Assembly (NCBI GenBank): GCA_035626475.1 | Contig: DASPNP010000050.1 | Span: forward strand, 62,001 to 126,000 | Direction of reading: 5' to 3' | From: DASPKT01 sp035626475 | Lineage (GTDB): Bacteria > Pseudomonadota > Alphaproteobacteria > Azospirillales > Azospirillaceae | Length of the DNA stretch: 64,000 bases | Shown: positions 33,104 through 41,906 of the stretch, piece after piece | Layout: each line of letters begins with the position of its first letter | Numbering within the stretch: position 1 is the stretch's first letter | Notes under the pieces: model-generated | Seen by the model: only the letters and a program-made list of their open reading frames with translations | The model's database searches: none | Told to the model about the DNA's origin: nothing | Made by a program: the position numbers and the translations under genes

Positions 33104-34054
33104 ATGATCCGCCTGCTGCTCGCCCCCATCCGCTGGCTGGTCAAGATCACCCTGTTCGTGGTGCTGATGCTGCTGGCGCTGACGCTGGTGGCGCCGCTGG
33201 TCATGGATTTCAAGGCGCTGGCGCAGGGGGCCATCGCGGCGCTGAACGCCAGCGGGCTGGGCATCCGCGTCTCGGGCGTGCCGGAGTTGGTGAGCGGCTT
33301 CCCGCCGCGCCTGGTGGTGCGCGATCTCAGGATCGCCAACAGCGCCACCCCCGACAAGCCGTCGATCGAGGCGCAGCAGGCGACGGTACAGGTCGATCCC
33401 GTCCAGACGCTCACCACGGGCAAGGTGCAGCTGGACGCGCGCATCCTGGAGCCCAAGATTTATGCCGAGCGGCCGGTCGACCTGTCCGGCCTGTCCGGCG
33501 GGCTGTCGACCGGAACCATCGTGACCTCGGTCGCCATCGTCGGCGGCATCGTCGTGGCCGGCCGCGCCCTGCTGGATCTGGGCAGCACCGTCGTGGCGGT
33601 GGCGCCCGTACCCGGTCCGGGACCCACGCCGGGCCCGGTTCCCGGTCCCACGCCGGTGACCCCGGGACCGACTCCGGGGCCCGTCCCCGGCCCGGTCACG
33701 CCCGGCCCGACCCCCGGCCCGACTCCAGGCCCCACACCCGGCCCCGTCCTTCCTGGCACGCCGCTGCCGCCGGTAGTGACGCCGCCGGTCATCACGCCGC
33801 CGCTGGTCACACCGCCGATCCCCTCGCTCCCCGGCACGGGGCCGACGCCCGGTTCGACGCCCGGCACGGGCCCCACGCCCGGACCGACGCCGGTGACGCC
33901 GCAGACGCCGATCCCCGGCACGAATCCGCCCGCGACTCCGGGCACGCCGCCGGTGCGGCCGGGCACGCCCACCGTGCCGCCGGGAACGCCGACCACGCCG
34001 GTCCCGGGCGTGCCGGGCATGTGCTACATCCAGGTGCCCTGCCCGGTGCCTTGA
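33104..34054 (+). CDS. AsmA-like N-terminal protein with long Pro/Gly/Thr tail
   Basis: A 316-aa protein. Residues 1-35 form a membrane anchor and residues 36-125 look like the start of an AsmA-type domain (LRIANS, then KPSIEAQQATVQVDPVQTL and ARILEPKIYAERPVDLSGL). A second hydrophobic stretch occupies about 139-160. Residues 168-305 are a low-complexity tail of PGPTPGP, PGTPTV and PVTPP repeats, ending CYIQVPCPVP. Long PT/PG tails often span peptidoglycan or reach the surface. The frame is maintained through the repeat and codon use is normal, so it is probably a real gene. Function unknown. Confidence 0.78.
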   Translation: MIRLLLAPIRWLVKITLFVVLMLLALTLVAPLVMDFKALAQGAIAALNASGLGIRVSGVPELVSGFPPRLVVRDLRIANSATPDKPSIEAQQATVQVDPVQTLTTGKVQLDARILEPKIYAERPVDLSGLSGGLSTGTIVTSVAIVGGIVVAGRALLDLGSTVVAVAPVPGPGPTPGPVPGPTPVTPGPTPGPVPGPVTPGPTPGPTPGPTPGPVLPGTPLPPVVTPPVITPPLVTPPIPSLPGTGPTPGSTPGTGPTPGPTPVTPQTPIPGTNPPATPGTPPVRPGTPTVPPGTPTTPVPGVPGMCYIQVPCPVP

Positions 34055-34061
34055 AGGGCGC

Positions 34062-35426
34062 TCAAGCGGCGGCGTGGCGGCGCTTGGCGCGCTCCAGCAT
34101 CAGACAGAGCGCCAGCACGGGAATGCCGATGGCCGCCGTCCCGGCGAAGAACAGGGCATAGGCCGTCAGCACGCCATAGCCGGTCTCCAGCCATTCCACG
34201 GCCGTGCCGGAGAAGCCCTTCAGCACCTTGCCGAGCAGGGCGTAGAAGGAGCTCAGCAGCGCGTACTGGGTGGCGGTGTAGCCGATGCTGGTCAGGCTGG
34301 ACATGTAGGCGACCAGCGCCGTGCCGGCGAAGCCGGTGGCGATGTTGTCGATCACCATCACGCCCGCGAACACGCCCAGGTCCGGCCCCGTCAGCGCCAG
34401 GACCGAGAAGGCGAGGTTGGAGGCGGGGCCGAGGATGGCGCCCAGGATCAGCGTCCGCCCGAAACCCAGCTTCACCGCGCAGAGGCCACCCAGCGCGATG
34501 CCGGCGATGGTGGCCCAGAGCCCGACCGAGGCGCGGATCGCGCCGACCGTCTCCTTGGCGATGCCGATATCGACATAGAAGGGGCCGACCATGGGGCCGA
34601 TCATGAAATCGGCCAGCCGGTAGAGGCTGATCGTCGCCAGCATCAGCAAGGCGAAGCGGCCATGGTCGCGGAAGAAGGCGATGAAGGGACCGACGATGGC
34701 GTCGAACAGGCCACGCGGCGTCCAGAGCGGCGCCGCCTGCTGCGCCACCGCGATCTGCGCCCGCGCCGGCTCGGTCGCGGCGAGGGTGGCGGCGAGGCCG
34801 ACGGCCATGGCGATGCCGGCCGCCAGATAGCTGGTCGACCAGCCGACCTCGGCCGCCAGCACCAGGATCAGCGCGTCGGTCGCCAGCAGCGCCGCCCGGT
34901 AGCCCATCTGGAAGGCGGCGGCGAACAGCGCCTGCTCCTCGCCGTTCTCCGCCTGCTCGATGCGCCAGGCGTCCACCACCACGTCCTGGGTGGCCGAGGC
35001 GAAGGCCGCCAGCAGCGCGAAGCCGCCGATGGCCGCCAGACCGCCGGCCGGGCCGCTGACCGCCATGCCGATCAGCCCGGCGCCGATCGCCAGCTGCGAC
35101 GCCGCCATCCAGCCGCGCCGCCGGCCCAGCGCCCGGCCCAGCACCGGCGCGTCCACCCGGTCGACGATCGGCGCCCAGAGGAACTTCAGCGAATAGGCCA
35201 AGCCGACCCAGGAGAGGAAGCCGATGGCCTGCAGCTCGATTCCCGCCTCGCGCAGCCAGAACCCCAGCGTGTTGCCGGTCAGCATGAAGGGCAGGCCGGA
35301 GGAGAAGCCCAGCGCCAGCGTGATCAGCACCCGCGGCTGGCGGCAGGCGCGCAGCACGTCGCGCCAGCCGGGCGTCTTGGGTTTCGCCGGGGGCTGGGCT
35401 GATGTGGCGGCGTTCAGGCTGGTCAT
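34062..35426 (-). CDS. ampG: AmpG-family muropeptide MFS permease
   Basis: A 454-aa inner-membrane transporter with about 12-14 hydrophobic helices. The N-terminal sequence LGFSSGLPFMLTGNTLGFWL is the AmpG signature, as are FLWAPIVDRVDAPVLGRALG and ASATQDVVVDAWR. It imports GlcNAc-anhydroMurNAc peptides from the periplasm for recycling. I chose the start at 35426 because the upstream extension is not conserved-looking. It complements AnmK and the transglycosylases in this window. Confidence 0.93.
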   Translation of the reverse strand: MTSLNAATSAQPPAKPKTPGWRDVLRACRQPRVLITLALGFSSGLPFMLTGNTLGFWLREAGIELQAIGFLSWVGLAYSLKFLWAPIVDRVDAPVLGRALGRRRGWMAASQLAIGAGLIGMAVSGPAGGLAAIGGFALLAAFASATQDVVVDAWRIEQAENGEEQALFAAAFQMGYRAALLATDALILVLAAEVGWSTSYLAAGIAMAVGLAATLAATEPARAQIAVAQQAAPLWTPRGLFDAIVGPFIAFFRDHGRFALLMLATISLYRLADFMIGPMVGPFYVDIGIAKETVGAIRASVGLWATIAGIALGGLCAVKLGFGRTLILGAILGPASNLAFSVLALTGPDLGVFAGVMVIDNIATGFAGTALVAYMSSLTSIGYTATQYALLSSFYALLGKVLKGFSGTAVEWLETGYGVLTAYALFFAGTAAIGIPVLALCLMLERAKRRHAAA

Positions 35427-35529
35427 GAAGGTCCCGGCTTCGCGGAGGCGCTGCGCCCGAGTATAGGCACGGCCGTGCACGCGGGGGAGGATTTGTGCGC
35501 GACCGCCGTGACAAGCGCGGCGACCGCCG

Positions 35530-36654
35530 TCACACCCGGGGACCAGCCTGCCGGGCGTTCACCCGCTCCGGGTTTAGGGTCACGTACGCCTTGCCCTCCT
35601 CGGGCTCCAGCACGGTCAGCAGCGGCTGCTGCGCCTGGGTCGCCACGATGCCGACCAGGCTCGCTGCCTGCTCGCGGTTGGGCCAGCCGTCATAGAGCTC
35701 CATAACGTAGCTGGCGCCGACGGCGAGCAGGCGGGCATGCACGATCGGGCGCGGCACGACGCCGGAGGGCATCGCGTACCGCCCGATCTCGATCACCTGG
35801 CCACTGTCGCCGAGCGGGATGAAGTGACGGACGTCGCCGGCCTTGGAGGCGGCCGGCGATCCGCGCAGCAGGGGGATGTCGTACTGTCCGAACCGCGTCA
35901 CCCCGTCCAGGCAGAACCCGCCGGGCGCCGTGCCGGGGCGCGGCAGGGAGAGGTCGTCCGGCGGGGAGGAGAGGACCGACGGGACCGACAGGGTCCCCAG
36001 CACCGCCAGATAGGCCGGGTCCGCCGGCAGCGCCGCCACCTCGGACAGGGTGTCGGGGGCGCAGGGGGCGAAATCCGCCTTCGGGGGCAGCGGCTCCGGC
36101 GCCAGCCCCTGCGGCCAGGAGAGGGACGCCAGGGCCGTGTCGATGGCCTTGGTCAGCTCGGCCGGCGAGGCCCCGGGCAGGGTGGCCCTGACCTTCACCA
36201 GCCAGGGGCCGGCGCGCTGGATCGCCAGCGCGTCGCGCGGCTGGGTCTCGCCGCCGCGGGTGAAGAGAAGGCGTCGCAGGGTCGGCGCGGACGCGCCGGC
36301 GGGCGTCACCAGCTCGTCGGCCGCGATCTCGACCCCGGGGGCGAAACGCTGGCGGATGATCGAGGAGGCGACGAAGGCCGTCAGATGCACGTCGGGGAAG
36401 GGTGGCCGGTAGACATAGAGGGTGATGTCGCCCGCCGGACCCTTGTAGCTGCTCACCGTGTCGAGCCCCAGCCCCCCTGCGTCGTTGCTGGCTGTCAGCC
36501 GGAATCCACCGAAGCCGGCCGGCAGCCCGATGCCGGACTTGCCAGCCGTGACCGGCGCCGACGTTCCGCTGGCCTGCGTCGGGGCGCCGCCGGACTGGCA
36601 GCCCGCCAGGGCCATCGGCAGAAGCAGGACGGTCGCGCGGAGGAGAGTCGTCAT
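35530..36654 (-). CDS. Putative lipoprotein of unknown function
   Basis: A 374-aa protein starting MTTLLRATVLLLPMALAGCQ, a type II signal peptide with lipobox LAGC and Cys at 19. The remainder is a soluble alpha/beta-looking protein with two Cys in the middle (FAPCAPDTL and GGFCLDGV), possibly a disulfide. I recognise no family. Genes on either side (ampG, DAHP synthase) do not suggest a role. Confidence 0.78.
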   Translation of the reverse strand: MTTLLRATVLLLPMALAGCQSGGAPTQASGTSAPVTAGKSGIGLPAGFGGFRLTASNDAGGLGLDTVSSYKGPAGDITLYVYRPPFPDVHLTAFVASSIIRQRFAPGVEIAADELVTPAGASAPTLRRLLFTRGGETQPRDALAIQRAGPWLVKVRATLPGASPAELTKAIDTALASLSWPQGLAPEPLPPKADFAPCAPDTLSEVAALPADPAYLAVLGTLSVPSVLSSPPDDLSLPRPGTAPGGFCLDGVTRFGQYDIPLLRGSPAASKAGDVRHFIPLGDSGQVIEIGRYAMPSGVVPRPIVHARLLAVGASYVMELYDGWPNREQAASLVGIVATQAQQPLLTVLEPEEGKAYVTLNPERVNARQAGPRV

Positions 36655-36854
36655 TCGGTCGCATCCTTGTCCGGTAGGGCGGCGCGCCGGCTTCGACCCG
36701 AGCGCACCGTAACGCTGGCCTGCGTGCGGCGGATTGGACAAGGGCTGGAAATGTGCTGCGATGCGGCGTAAAAGTCTTTCCCCCGATGCGCCATCAGGCG
36801 CAACTTTCTGAGGTTTTGTTCCGGGTGGGGACGCCCGAACGGTCGAGGTGCGAG

Positions 36855-38252
36855 ATGGTGGATCAGGCGAACAGGTGGGCTCCGGACAGCTGGCGCGGCA
36901 AGCCCGTGCGGCAGCTTCCCTCCTATCCCGACGCGGCCAGGCTGGCCGCCGCCGAGCAGCGCCTGTCGAACTATCCGCCGCTGGTCTTCGCCGGCGAGGC
37001 GCGGCGCCTGAAGGAGCATCTGGGCCGCGTGGCGCGGGGCGAGGGCTTCCTGCTGCATGGCGGCGACCGAGCCGAGCGCTTTGCCGAGTTCCACCCGAAC
37101 AACATCCGCGACACTTTCCGCGTGCTGCTGCAGATGGCGATCGTGCTGACCTTCGGCGGCGCCACGCCGGTGGTTAAGGTCGGCCGCATGGCCGGGCAGT
37201 TCGCCAAGCCGCGCTCGGCCGACACCGAGGTGATCGACGGGCAGGAGCTGCCCTCCTACCGCGGCGACATCATCAACGGCTTCGACTTCACGCCCGAGGC
37301 CCGGGTGCCGGACCCGGACCGCATGGTCCAAGCCTACAACCAGGCCGCCGCCACGCTGAACCTGCTGCGCGCCTTCGCCCAGGGCGGCTATGCCGACCTG
37401 CACAAGGTCCACCAGTGGAACTTGGGCTTCGTCGAGCGCTCGCCGCAGGGGGAGCGCTACCAGGACCTCGCCGACCGGCTGGACGAGGCGCTGGCCTTCA
37501 TGGCGGCCTGCGGCATCACCGCCGAGACCTCGGCCCAGATCCGCGAGACCGAGTTCTTCACCAGCCACGAGGCGCTGCTGCTGCCCTACGAGCAGGCGCT
37601 GACCCGGATCGACAGCACCACGGGCGACTGGTACGACGTCTCGGCCCACATGCTGTGGATCGGCGACCGCACGCGCCAGCACGACGGCGCGCATGTGGAG
37701 TTCCTGCGCGGCGTGAAGAACCCGATCGGGCTGAAATGCGGCCCGACCTCGGACCCGGACGATCTGCTGCGCCTGATCGACATCCTGAACCCGGCCGACG
37801 AGCCGGGTCGCCTGACCCTGATCGCCCGCATGGGCCACGACAAGGTCCATGACAAGCTGCCTGGGCTGATCCGCCGCGTCATGCGCGAGGGGCGGCAGGT
37901 GGTGTGGAGCTGCGACCCGATGCACGGCAACACGGTCAAGTCCGGCAACGGCTTCAAGACCCGGCCGTTCGACCGCATCCTGGGCGAGGTGAAGGGCTTC
38001 TTCGAAGCCTGCCGGGGCGAGGGGGCGCATCCCGGCGGCGTGCATTTCGAGATGACCGGCCAGGACGTGACCGAGTGCACCGGCGGCGCCCAGGCCATCA
38101 CCGAGCATGCGCTGGCGCTGCGCTACCACACCGCCTGCGACCCGCGCCTGAACGCCTCCCAGGCGCTGGAGCTGGCCTTCCTCGTGGCGGAGGAGCTGAA
38201 GGCCGCGCGGCAGGAGGCCGACCGCGCCCGCCGCGCCGCCGCGGCCGAGTAG
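36855..38252 (+). CDS. Class II 3-deoxy-7-phosphoheptulonate (DAHP) synthase, with a metal-ligand change
   Basis: A 465-aa enzyme of the plant/AroA-II type, first step of the shikimate pathway (phosphoenolpyruvate plus erythrose 4-phosphate). KVGRMAGQFAKPRSADTE, SHEALLLPYEQAL, IGLKCGPTSDPDDLL, WSCDPMHGNTVKS, HFEMTGQDVTECTGG and YHTACDPRLNASQALE are all typical. The expected GGDCAES motif, whose Cys binds the catalytic metal, reads GGDRAER, so residue 72 is Arg. The His, Glu and Asp ligands remain. The start at 36855 follows GAGGTGCGAG. A small hairpin (36787-36802) lies in the leader. Confidence 0.92.
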   Translation: MVDQANRWAPDSWRGKPVRQLPSYPDAARLAAAEQRLSNYPPLVFAGEARRLKEHLGRVARGEGFLLHGGDRAERFAEFHPNNIRDTFRVLLQMAIVLTFGGATPVVKVGRMAGQFAKPRSADTEVIDGQELPSYRGDIINGFDFTPEARVPDPDRMVQAYNQAAATLNLLRAFAQGGYADLHKVHQWNLGFVERSPQGERYQDLADRLDEALAFMAACGITAETSAQIRETEFFTSHEALLLPYEQALTRIDSTTGDWYDVSAHMLWIGDRTRQHDGAHVEFLRGVKNPIGLKCGPTSDPDDLLRLIDILNPADEPGRLTLIARMGHDKVHDKLPGLIRRVMREGRQVVWSCDPMHGNTVKSGNGFKTRPFDRILGEVKGFFEACRGEGAHPGGVHFEMTGQDVTECTGGAQAITEHALALRYHTACDPRLNASQALELAFLVAEELKAARQEADRARRAAAAE

Positions 38253-38390
38253 GGCCATAGTCCGTGAGATGGTGGTAGTCCCGCCCTTAAGAGGCGGGAC
38301 GATCGCCGTCATATTTTTGTCCTAAGACCGTCATTCAACGTTAACGGAAGGATCGGTCCGCAGCCGGCGGACCTCCTCCCGAAGGGTTGG

Positions 38391-39104
38391 ATGCGCATGG
38401 CCTTCACCGTTTCCCCTCAAGGACCCGGACTCTCCTTGGACTCGGCGCCCCGGTCCCTCTGGGGCGGATGGAATCTCGCGGCGCCGGTCCTCCTGATCCT
38501 GTTCAACGCCGTCCTGGTCAATCTGCCGGCGACGCGCGACGCGTCGCGCTGGATGACGGACGAGAACGGGCCGGTCGAGATGCTCTCCTTCATCCTGATG
38601 ATCGCGGTCGCCTGGTGGGCGGCGCGGCTGGCCGTGCGTCACTGGCGGGACGACAAGCTGGCGAGCGTCTTCTGGTCGATGTTCGCCGCCGGCATGTTCT
38701 TCATCGGCATGGAAGAGGTGTCCTGGGGCCAGTGGCTGGTCGGGTTCGAGACGCCGCCGGAAATGGCCGCGCAGAACGTCCAGGGCGAGTTCAACCTGCA
38801 TAACCTTCAGGGCGCGCACGAGCTGATCGAGCCGATGCGCGTCCTCTTCGGCGTCGGCTCCCTGATCGGCATCGCCATCGGCGGCTGGGCCGTCGCCCGC
38901 AACGTGGCGGTGCCGTGGAAGCTCTGGCCCTGGTTCGCGATCATCGCCGGTCTGTCGATCCTGGACATGCTGTTCGCCCACATCGAGGTGCGCCAGCGCA
39001 TCGAATGGACCGTCAGCGAACTCATGGAGATGGTGGAACTGCTGATCGCCATCGGCACCACGCTCTATGTGCGGCACCATCTGAAGCGCAGCCGCGAGGT
39101 CTGA
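38391..39104 (+). CDS. Polytopic membrane protein with EEVSWGQ and FNLHNLQ motifs
   Basis: A 237-aa protein with about six hydrophobic segments. It carries a conserved-looking loop: IGMEEVSWGQWLVGFETPPE followed by NVQGEFNLHNLQGAHELIEP. The same EE(V/I)SWGQ...NLHNL block is familiar from an uncharacterised bacterial membrane family, so the charged loop is likely the active or binding region. A second possible start is at 38397. Function unknown. Confidence 0.8.
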   Translation: MRMAFTVSPQGPGLSLDSAPRSLWGGWNLAAPVLLILFNAVLVNLPATRDASRWMTDENGPVEMLSFILMIAVAWWAARLAVRHWRDDKLASVFWSMFAAGMFFIGMEEVSWGQWLVGFETPPEMAAQNVQGEFNLHNLQGAHELIEPMRVLFGVGSLIGIAIGGWAVARNVAVPWKLWPWFAIIAGLSILDMLFAHIEVRQRIEWTVSELMEMVELLIAIGTTLYVRHHLKRSREV

Positions 39105-39138
39105 GGGGGGGGGCACCCTGAACGGCAGCGTTGCTGGA

Positions 39139-39328
39139 GTGCGTCCTTCGACAGGCTGAGGGTGAGAACCTTTTTGCTGCTCCCCGCCATCGGCAGCGCC
39201 GAGGTTGTGCGTTCTTCGACCGGCTCAGGATGAGGGGGATTCAGCTGCTCCCGGCGAAGCTGGTGCGGATGAGAACGGGAATGCCTGGCATCCCCCGTTC
39301 CTCATCCTGAGCCTGTCGAAGGACGCAC
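39139..39328. repeat. Dispersed repeat family A, copy 2
   Basis: Direct units at 39139-39167 (diverged, CTGAGGGTGAG) and 39207-39235, and an inverted unit at 39300-39328. The spacer contains GCTGCTCCCGGCG and ATGCCTGGCATCCCC, as in copy 1 (3152-3328). Both copies have an extra direct unit to the left. Confidence 0.85.
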
Positions 39329-39367
39329 GCCGGTTCAGCCTCTCCGATGAAAGCGACCGGGGCTACC

Positions 39368-40531
39368 CTACGCCACCGCGCCCGCGGCCCTCAGTTCCGC
39401 GATCCGTGCATCGTCGTAGCCGGCGGCGCGCAGCACGGCGTCGGTATGCTCGCCCAGCTTCGGCGTGGCGGGGACCAGGGTGCCGGGCTCGTCGCGGAAC
39501 TTGATGGGCAGGCCGATATGCTCGCTGCCCTCGGCATCGACCACCAGCATGTGCCGGGCCTTGACCTGCGGCTGGTCGAACGCCTCCTTCAGGTCCAGCA
39601 CCGGCGCCCAGCCCAGGTCGAGGCCGGAGAGGAATTCCTCCCATTCCGCCCGGGTGCGGGTCAGGAAGGTCTCGCGCAGGAAGGCCTTCACCGGTTCCTG
39701 CTCCGCCCCGGCGGGCCGCAGCGCCACGGCGATCAGGTCGGGCCGGCCGAGCGCGTGCAGCAGGTTCTCCACGAACTTGTGCTCGACCCCGCCCAGCGCG
39801 ACGTGGCGGCCGTCGCGGCAGCGGTAGATGTTGTTGAAGGCGGCGCCGCCGAAGCTCCGCTCCTCCTTCACCCGGGGCGCGCGGCCCTCGGCGAAGACCG
39901 GGCCGGTGACATTGGGCAGCCAGGCCATCAGGCTGTCCTGCATGGAGATGTCGATGTAGTCGCCCCGCCCGGTCGTCTGCCGGCGGTACAGCGCCATCAG
40001 CACGCCCGACAGCGCCATCAGGCTGCCCGCCATGTCGGCCGCCGGGACGTGCGCCATGGTCGGCTCGCCGTCATTGCCCAGGTTAAGCGACAGGGTGCCG
40101 CTCTGCGCCTCGATGGCCGGGTCGTGGGCCGGCTTGTCGCGCAAGGGACCGGTCTGGCCGAAGGCGGCGATGGAGCAGTAGACCAGCCGCGGGTTGCGCG
40201 CCGCCATGGCCGCGTAGCCGATGCCGAGCCGGTCGACCACGCCCGGCCGGAACGCCTCCACCAGCACGTCCGCGCTCTCCGCCAGCCGGAACAGCGCCTC
40301 GCGCCCCTCCGGCGACTTCAGGTTCAGGACGATGGACTTCTTGTTGCGGTGGGTGTTGCGGAACCAGACGGTCTCGCCATTCTTCCGGTAGGCGACGTGG
40401 CGGGTCGGCTCGCCTGATCCCGGCGGCTCCACCTTGATCACCTCGGCGCCATGGTCCGCCATGATCATGGTCATGTGCGGCCCGGGCAGGAACAGCGACA
40501 GGTCGATGACGCGCAGCCCGTCCAGCTTCAT
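39368..40531 (-). CDS. Class III CoA-transferase (CaiB/BaiF family), second of pair
   Basis: A 387-aa family III CoA-transferase, which moves CoA between acids through an aspartyl-CoA intermediate. LRVIDLSLFLPGPHMTMIMADHGAEVIKVE is the usual N-terminus; the likely catalytic Asp is in HVPAADMAGSLM. The start overlaps the preceding CoA-transferase stop by one base (TGATG), so they are translationally coupled. The protein differs considerably from its partner, so they may form a hetero-oligomer or act on different acids. It is the last gene of a five-gene minus-strand operon starting at 44476. Confidence 0.92.
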   Translation of the reverse strand: MKLDGLRVIDLSLFLPGPHMTMIMADHGAEVIKVEPPGSGEPTRHVAYRKNGETVWFRNTHRNKKSIVLNLKSPEGREALFRLAESADVLVEAFRPGVVDRLGIGYAAMAARNPRLVYCSIAAFGQTGPLRDKPAHDPAIEAQSGTLSLNLGNDGEPTMAHVPAADMAGSLMALSGVLMALYRRQTTGRGDYIDISMQDSLMAWLPNVTGPVFAEGRAPRVKEERSFGGAAFNNIYRCRDGRHVALGGVEHKFVENLLHALGRPDLIAVALRPAGAEQEPVKAFLRETFLTRTRAEWEEFLSGLDLGWAPVLDLKEAFDQPQVKARHMLVVDAEGSEHIGLPIKFRDEPGTLVPATPKLGEHTDAVLRAAGYDDARIAELRAAGAVA

Positions 40532-41724
40532 CACACCACCTTCGCCTCTTTGAGCGCGCGGATGTCGTCGGCACCCAGCCCCAGTTCGCCCAGGATCGCG
40601 TCGGTGTCGGCGCCCAGGGCAGGGGCGGCCTTGACCGGCACGAAGGCATCGTCGAGGCGGATCGGGTTGGCGATCATCCTCATGTCGGGCTTGGCCGGGT
40701 GCGGGTGCGGCTGGATGTGCCCACGCTCGGCCAGCCAGGGGTTCGCCAGCGCTTGGTCCAGCGTATGGACCGGCGCGCTGGGGATGTCGCCGGCGAAGAT
40801 CTCCAGCCATTCGGCCGTCGTCCGCTGCCGCAGCCGCTCGTCCAGGATGGCGATGAGGGCCTCGCGGTTCGTCCGGCGGTCGGCCGGCTTCAGGAAGCGC
40901 GGGTCCGCCGCCAGATGGTCCAGGCCGGTGCGCTGGCACAGCAGCTCCCAGAACTTCTGGGTCACGCACATGATGAAGACGTAGCCGTCGGCGGTCGGGA
41001 ACAGCTCCACCGGCACGGTGCTGGGGTGGCCCGAGCGCGGCCGGCGGCGGGTGAGGTCGCCGGAGTTCAGGTACCAGGTGGCGGGATAGGTGAGCTGGTG
41101 CAGGGCGACGTCGAACAGGCTGACGTCCACGTCGCGGCCCCGGCCGGTCTTCAGCGCCTGCACCAGGGCGGCGGTGAAGGCATACGCCATCGTCACGCCG
41201 GTCATGTAGTCGACCACGGACAGGCCCATGCGGGTCGGCGGGCTGTCCGGCTCGCCGGTCAAATCCATGAAGCCGGCCTCGGCCTGCATCAGGTAGTCGT
41301 AGCCGGGCCAGCCTGCCCGGGCGCCGGTGCGGCCGTAGGCGGAGAGATGGGCGCAGACCAGCTTCGGGTTGATCTTCCCCAGCACCTCGTAGGTCAGGCC
41401 CAGCTTTCCCGGCTGGTCGCCGCGGAGATTGTTGGCGACGCCGTCCGCCCTGGCCGCCAGCTTCTCGAAGATCTCCCGCCCGCGCCGGTCCTTCAGGTCC
41501 AGCGTGAGCGAGCGCTTGTTGCGGTTGAAGGTCTGGAAGAACTCGCTGTCGTTGTCGCCCAGGAAATGCGGGCCGGTGCCGCGCGACATGTCGCCCGACC
41601 CCGGCTGCTCGATCTTGATCACCTCCGCGCCCATGTCGGCGAGGTACAGCGTGCCCCAGGGGCCGGCGCCGTACTGCTCCACCGCCAGGACGCGGACGCC
41701 GTCGAGGGGAAGGGGGAGGGACAT
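40531..41724 (-). CDS. Class III CoA-transferase (CaiB/BaiF family), first of pair
   Basis: A 397-aa family III CoA-transferase. VRVLAVEQYGAGPWGTLYLADMGAEVIKIE is the N-terminal CoA-binding part and the probable catalytic Asp is in LSVVDYMTGV. It would activate a carboxylic acid as its CoA thioester for the acyl-CoA dehydrogenase, hydratase and lyase encoded upstream. Similar genes act on itaconate, mesaconate, citramalate or succinate. A family A repeat separates it from the acyl-CoA dehydrogenase gene. Confidence 0.92.
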   Translation of the reverse strand: MSLPLPLDGVRVLAVEQYGAGPWGTLYLADMGAEVIKIEQPGSGDMSRGTGPHFLGDNDSEFFQTFNRNKRSLTLDLKDRRGREIFEKLAARADGVANNLRGDQPGKLGLTYEVLGKINPKLVCAHLSAYGRTGARAGWPGYDYLMQAEAGFMDLTGEPDSPPTRMGLSVVDYMTGVTMAYAFTAALVQALKTGRGRDVDVSLFDVALHQLTYPATWYLNSGDLTRRRPRSGHPSTVPVELFPTADGYVFIMCVTQKFWELLCQRTGLDHLAADPRFLKPADRRTNREALIAILDERLRQRTTAEWLEIFAGDIPSAPVHTLDQALANPWLAERGHIQPHPHPAKPDMRMIANPIRLDDAFVPVKAAPALGADTDAILGELGLGADDIRALKEAKVV

Positions 41725-41762
41725 GGGGAGACCTCTGCTTGGACGGCGTCAGCGTTGGCGTG

Positions 41763-41869
41763 GTGCGGCCTTCGACAGGCTCAGGCTGAGGATGTTCTTG
41801 CTGCTCCCGGCCTGCCCGGGAGTGCCTGGCGTATCCCTTTCCTCATGCTGAGCTTGTCGAAGCACGCAC
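41763..41869. repeat. Dispersed repeat family A, copy 3
   Basis: A single direct unit (41763-41791) and one inverted unit (41841-41869) flank CTTGCTGCTCCCGG...GGAGTGCCTGGCGTATCCC. It is the simplest copy of this family and lies inside the CoA-catabolism operon between the dehydrogenase and the CoA-transferases, where a transcribed hairpin could affect relative expression. Confidence 0.85.
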
Positions 41870-41906
41870 CAAGGCGTGGGCGCCCCGACAAGCCCAGCGA
41901 TCAGGA

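Noticed and set aside
33601..34050. PGPTPGP region as a frameshift or non-coding repeat
   Set aside because: The frame stays open from a good anchor sequence to a stop, with third-position GC bias like neighbouring genes; treated as coding.
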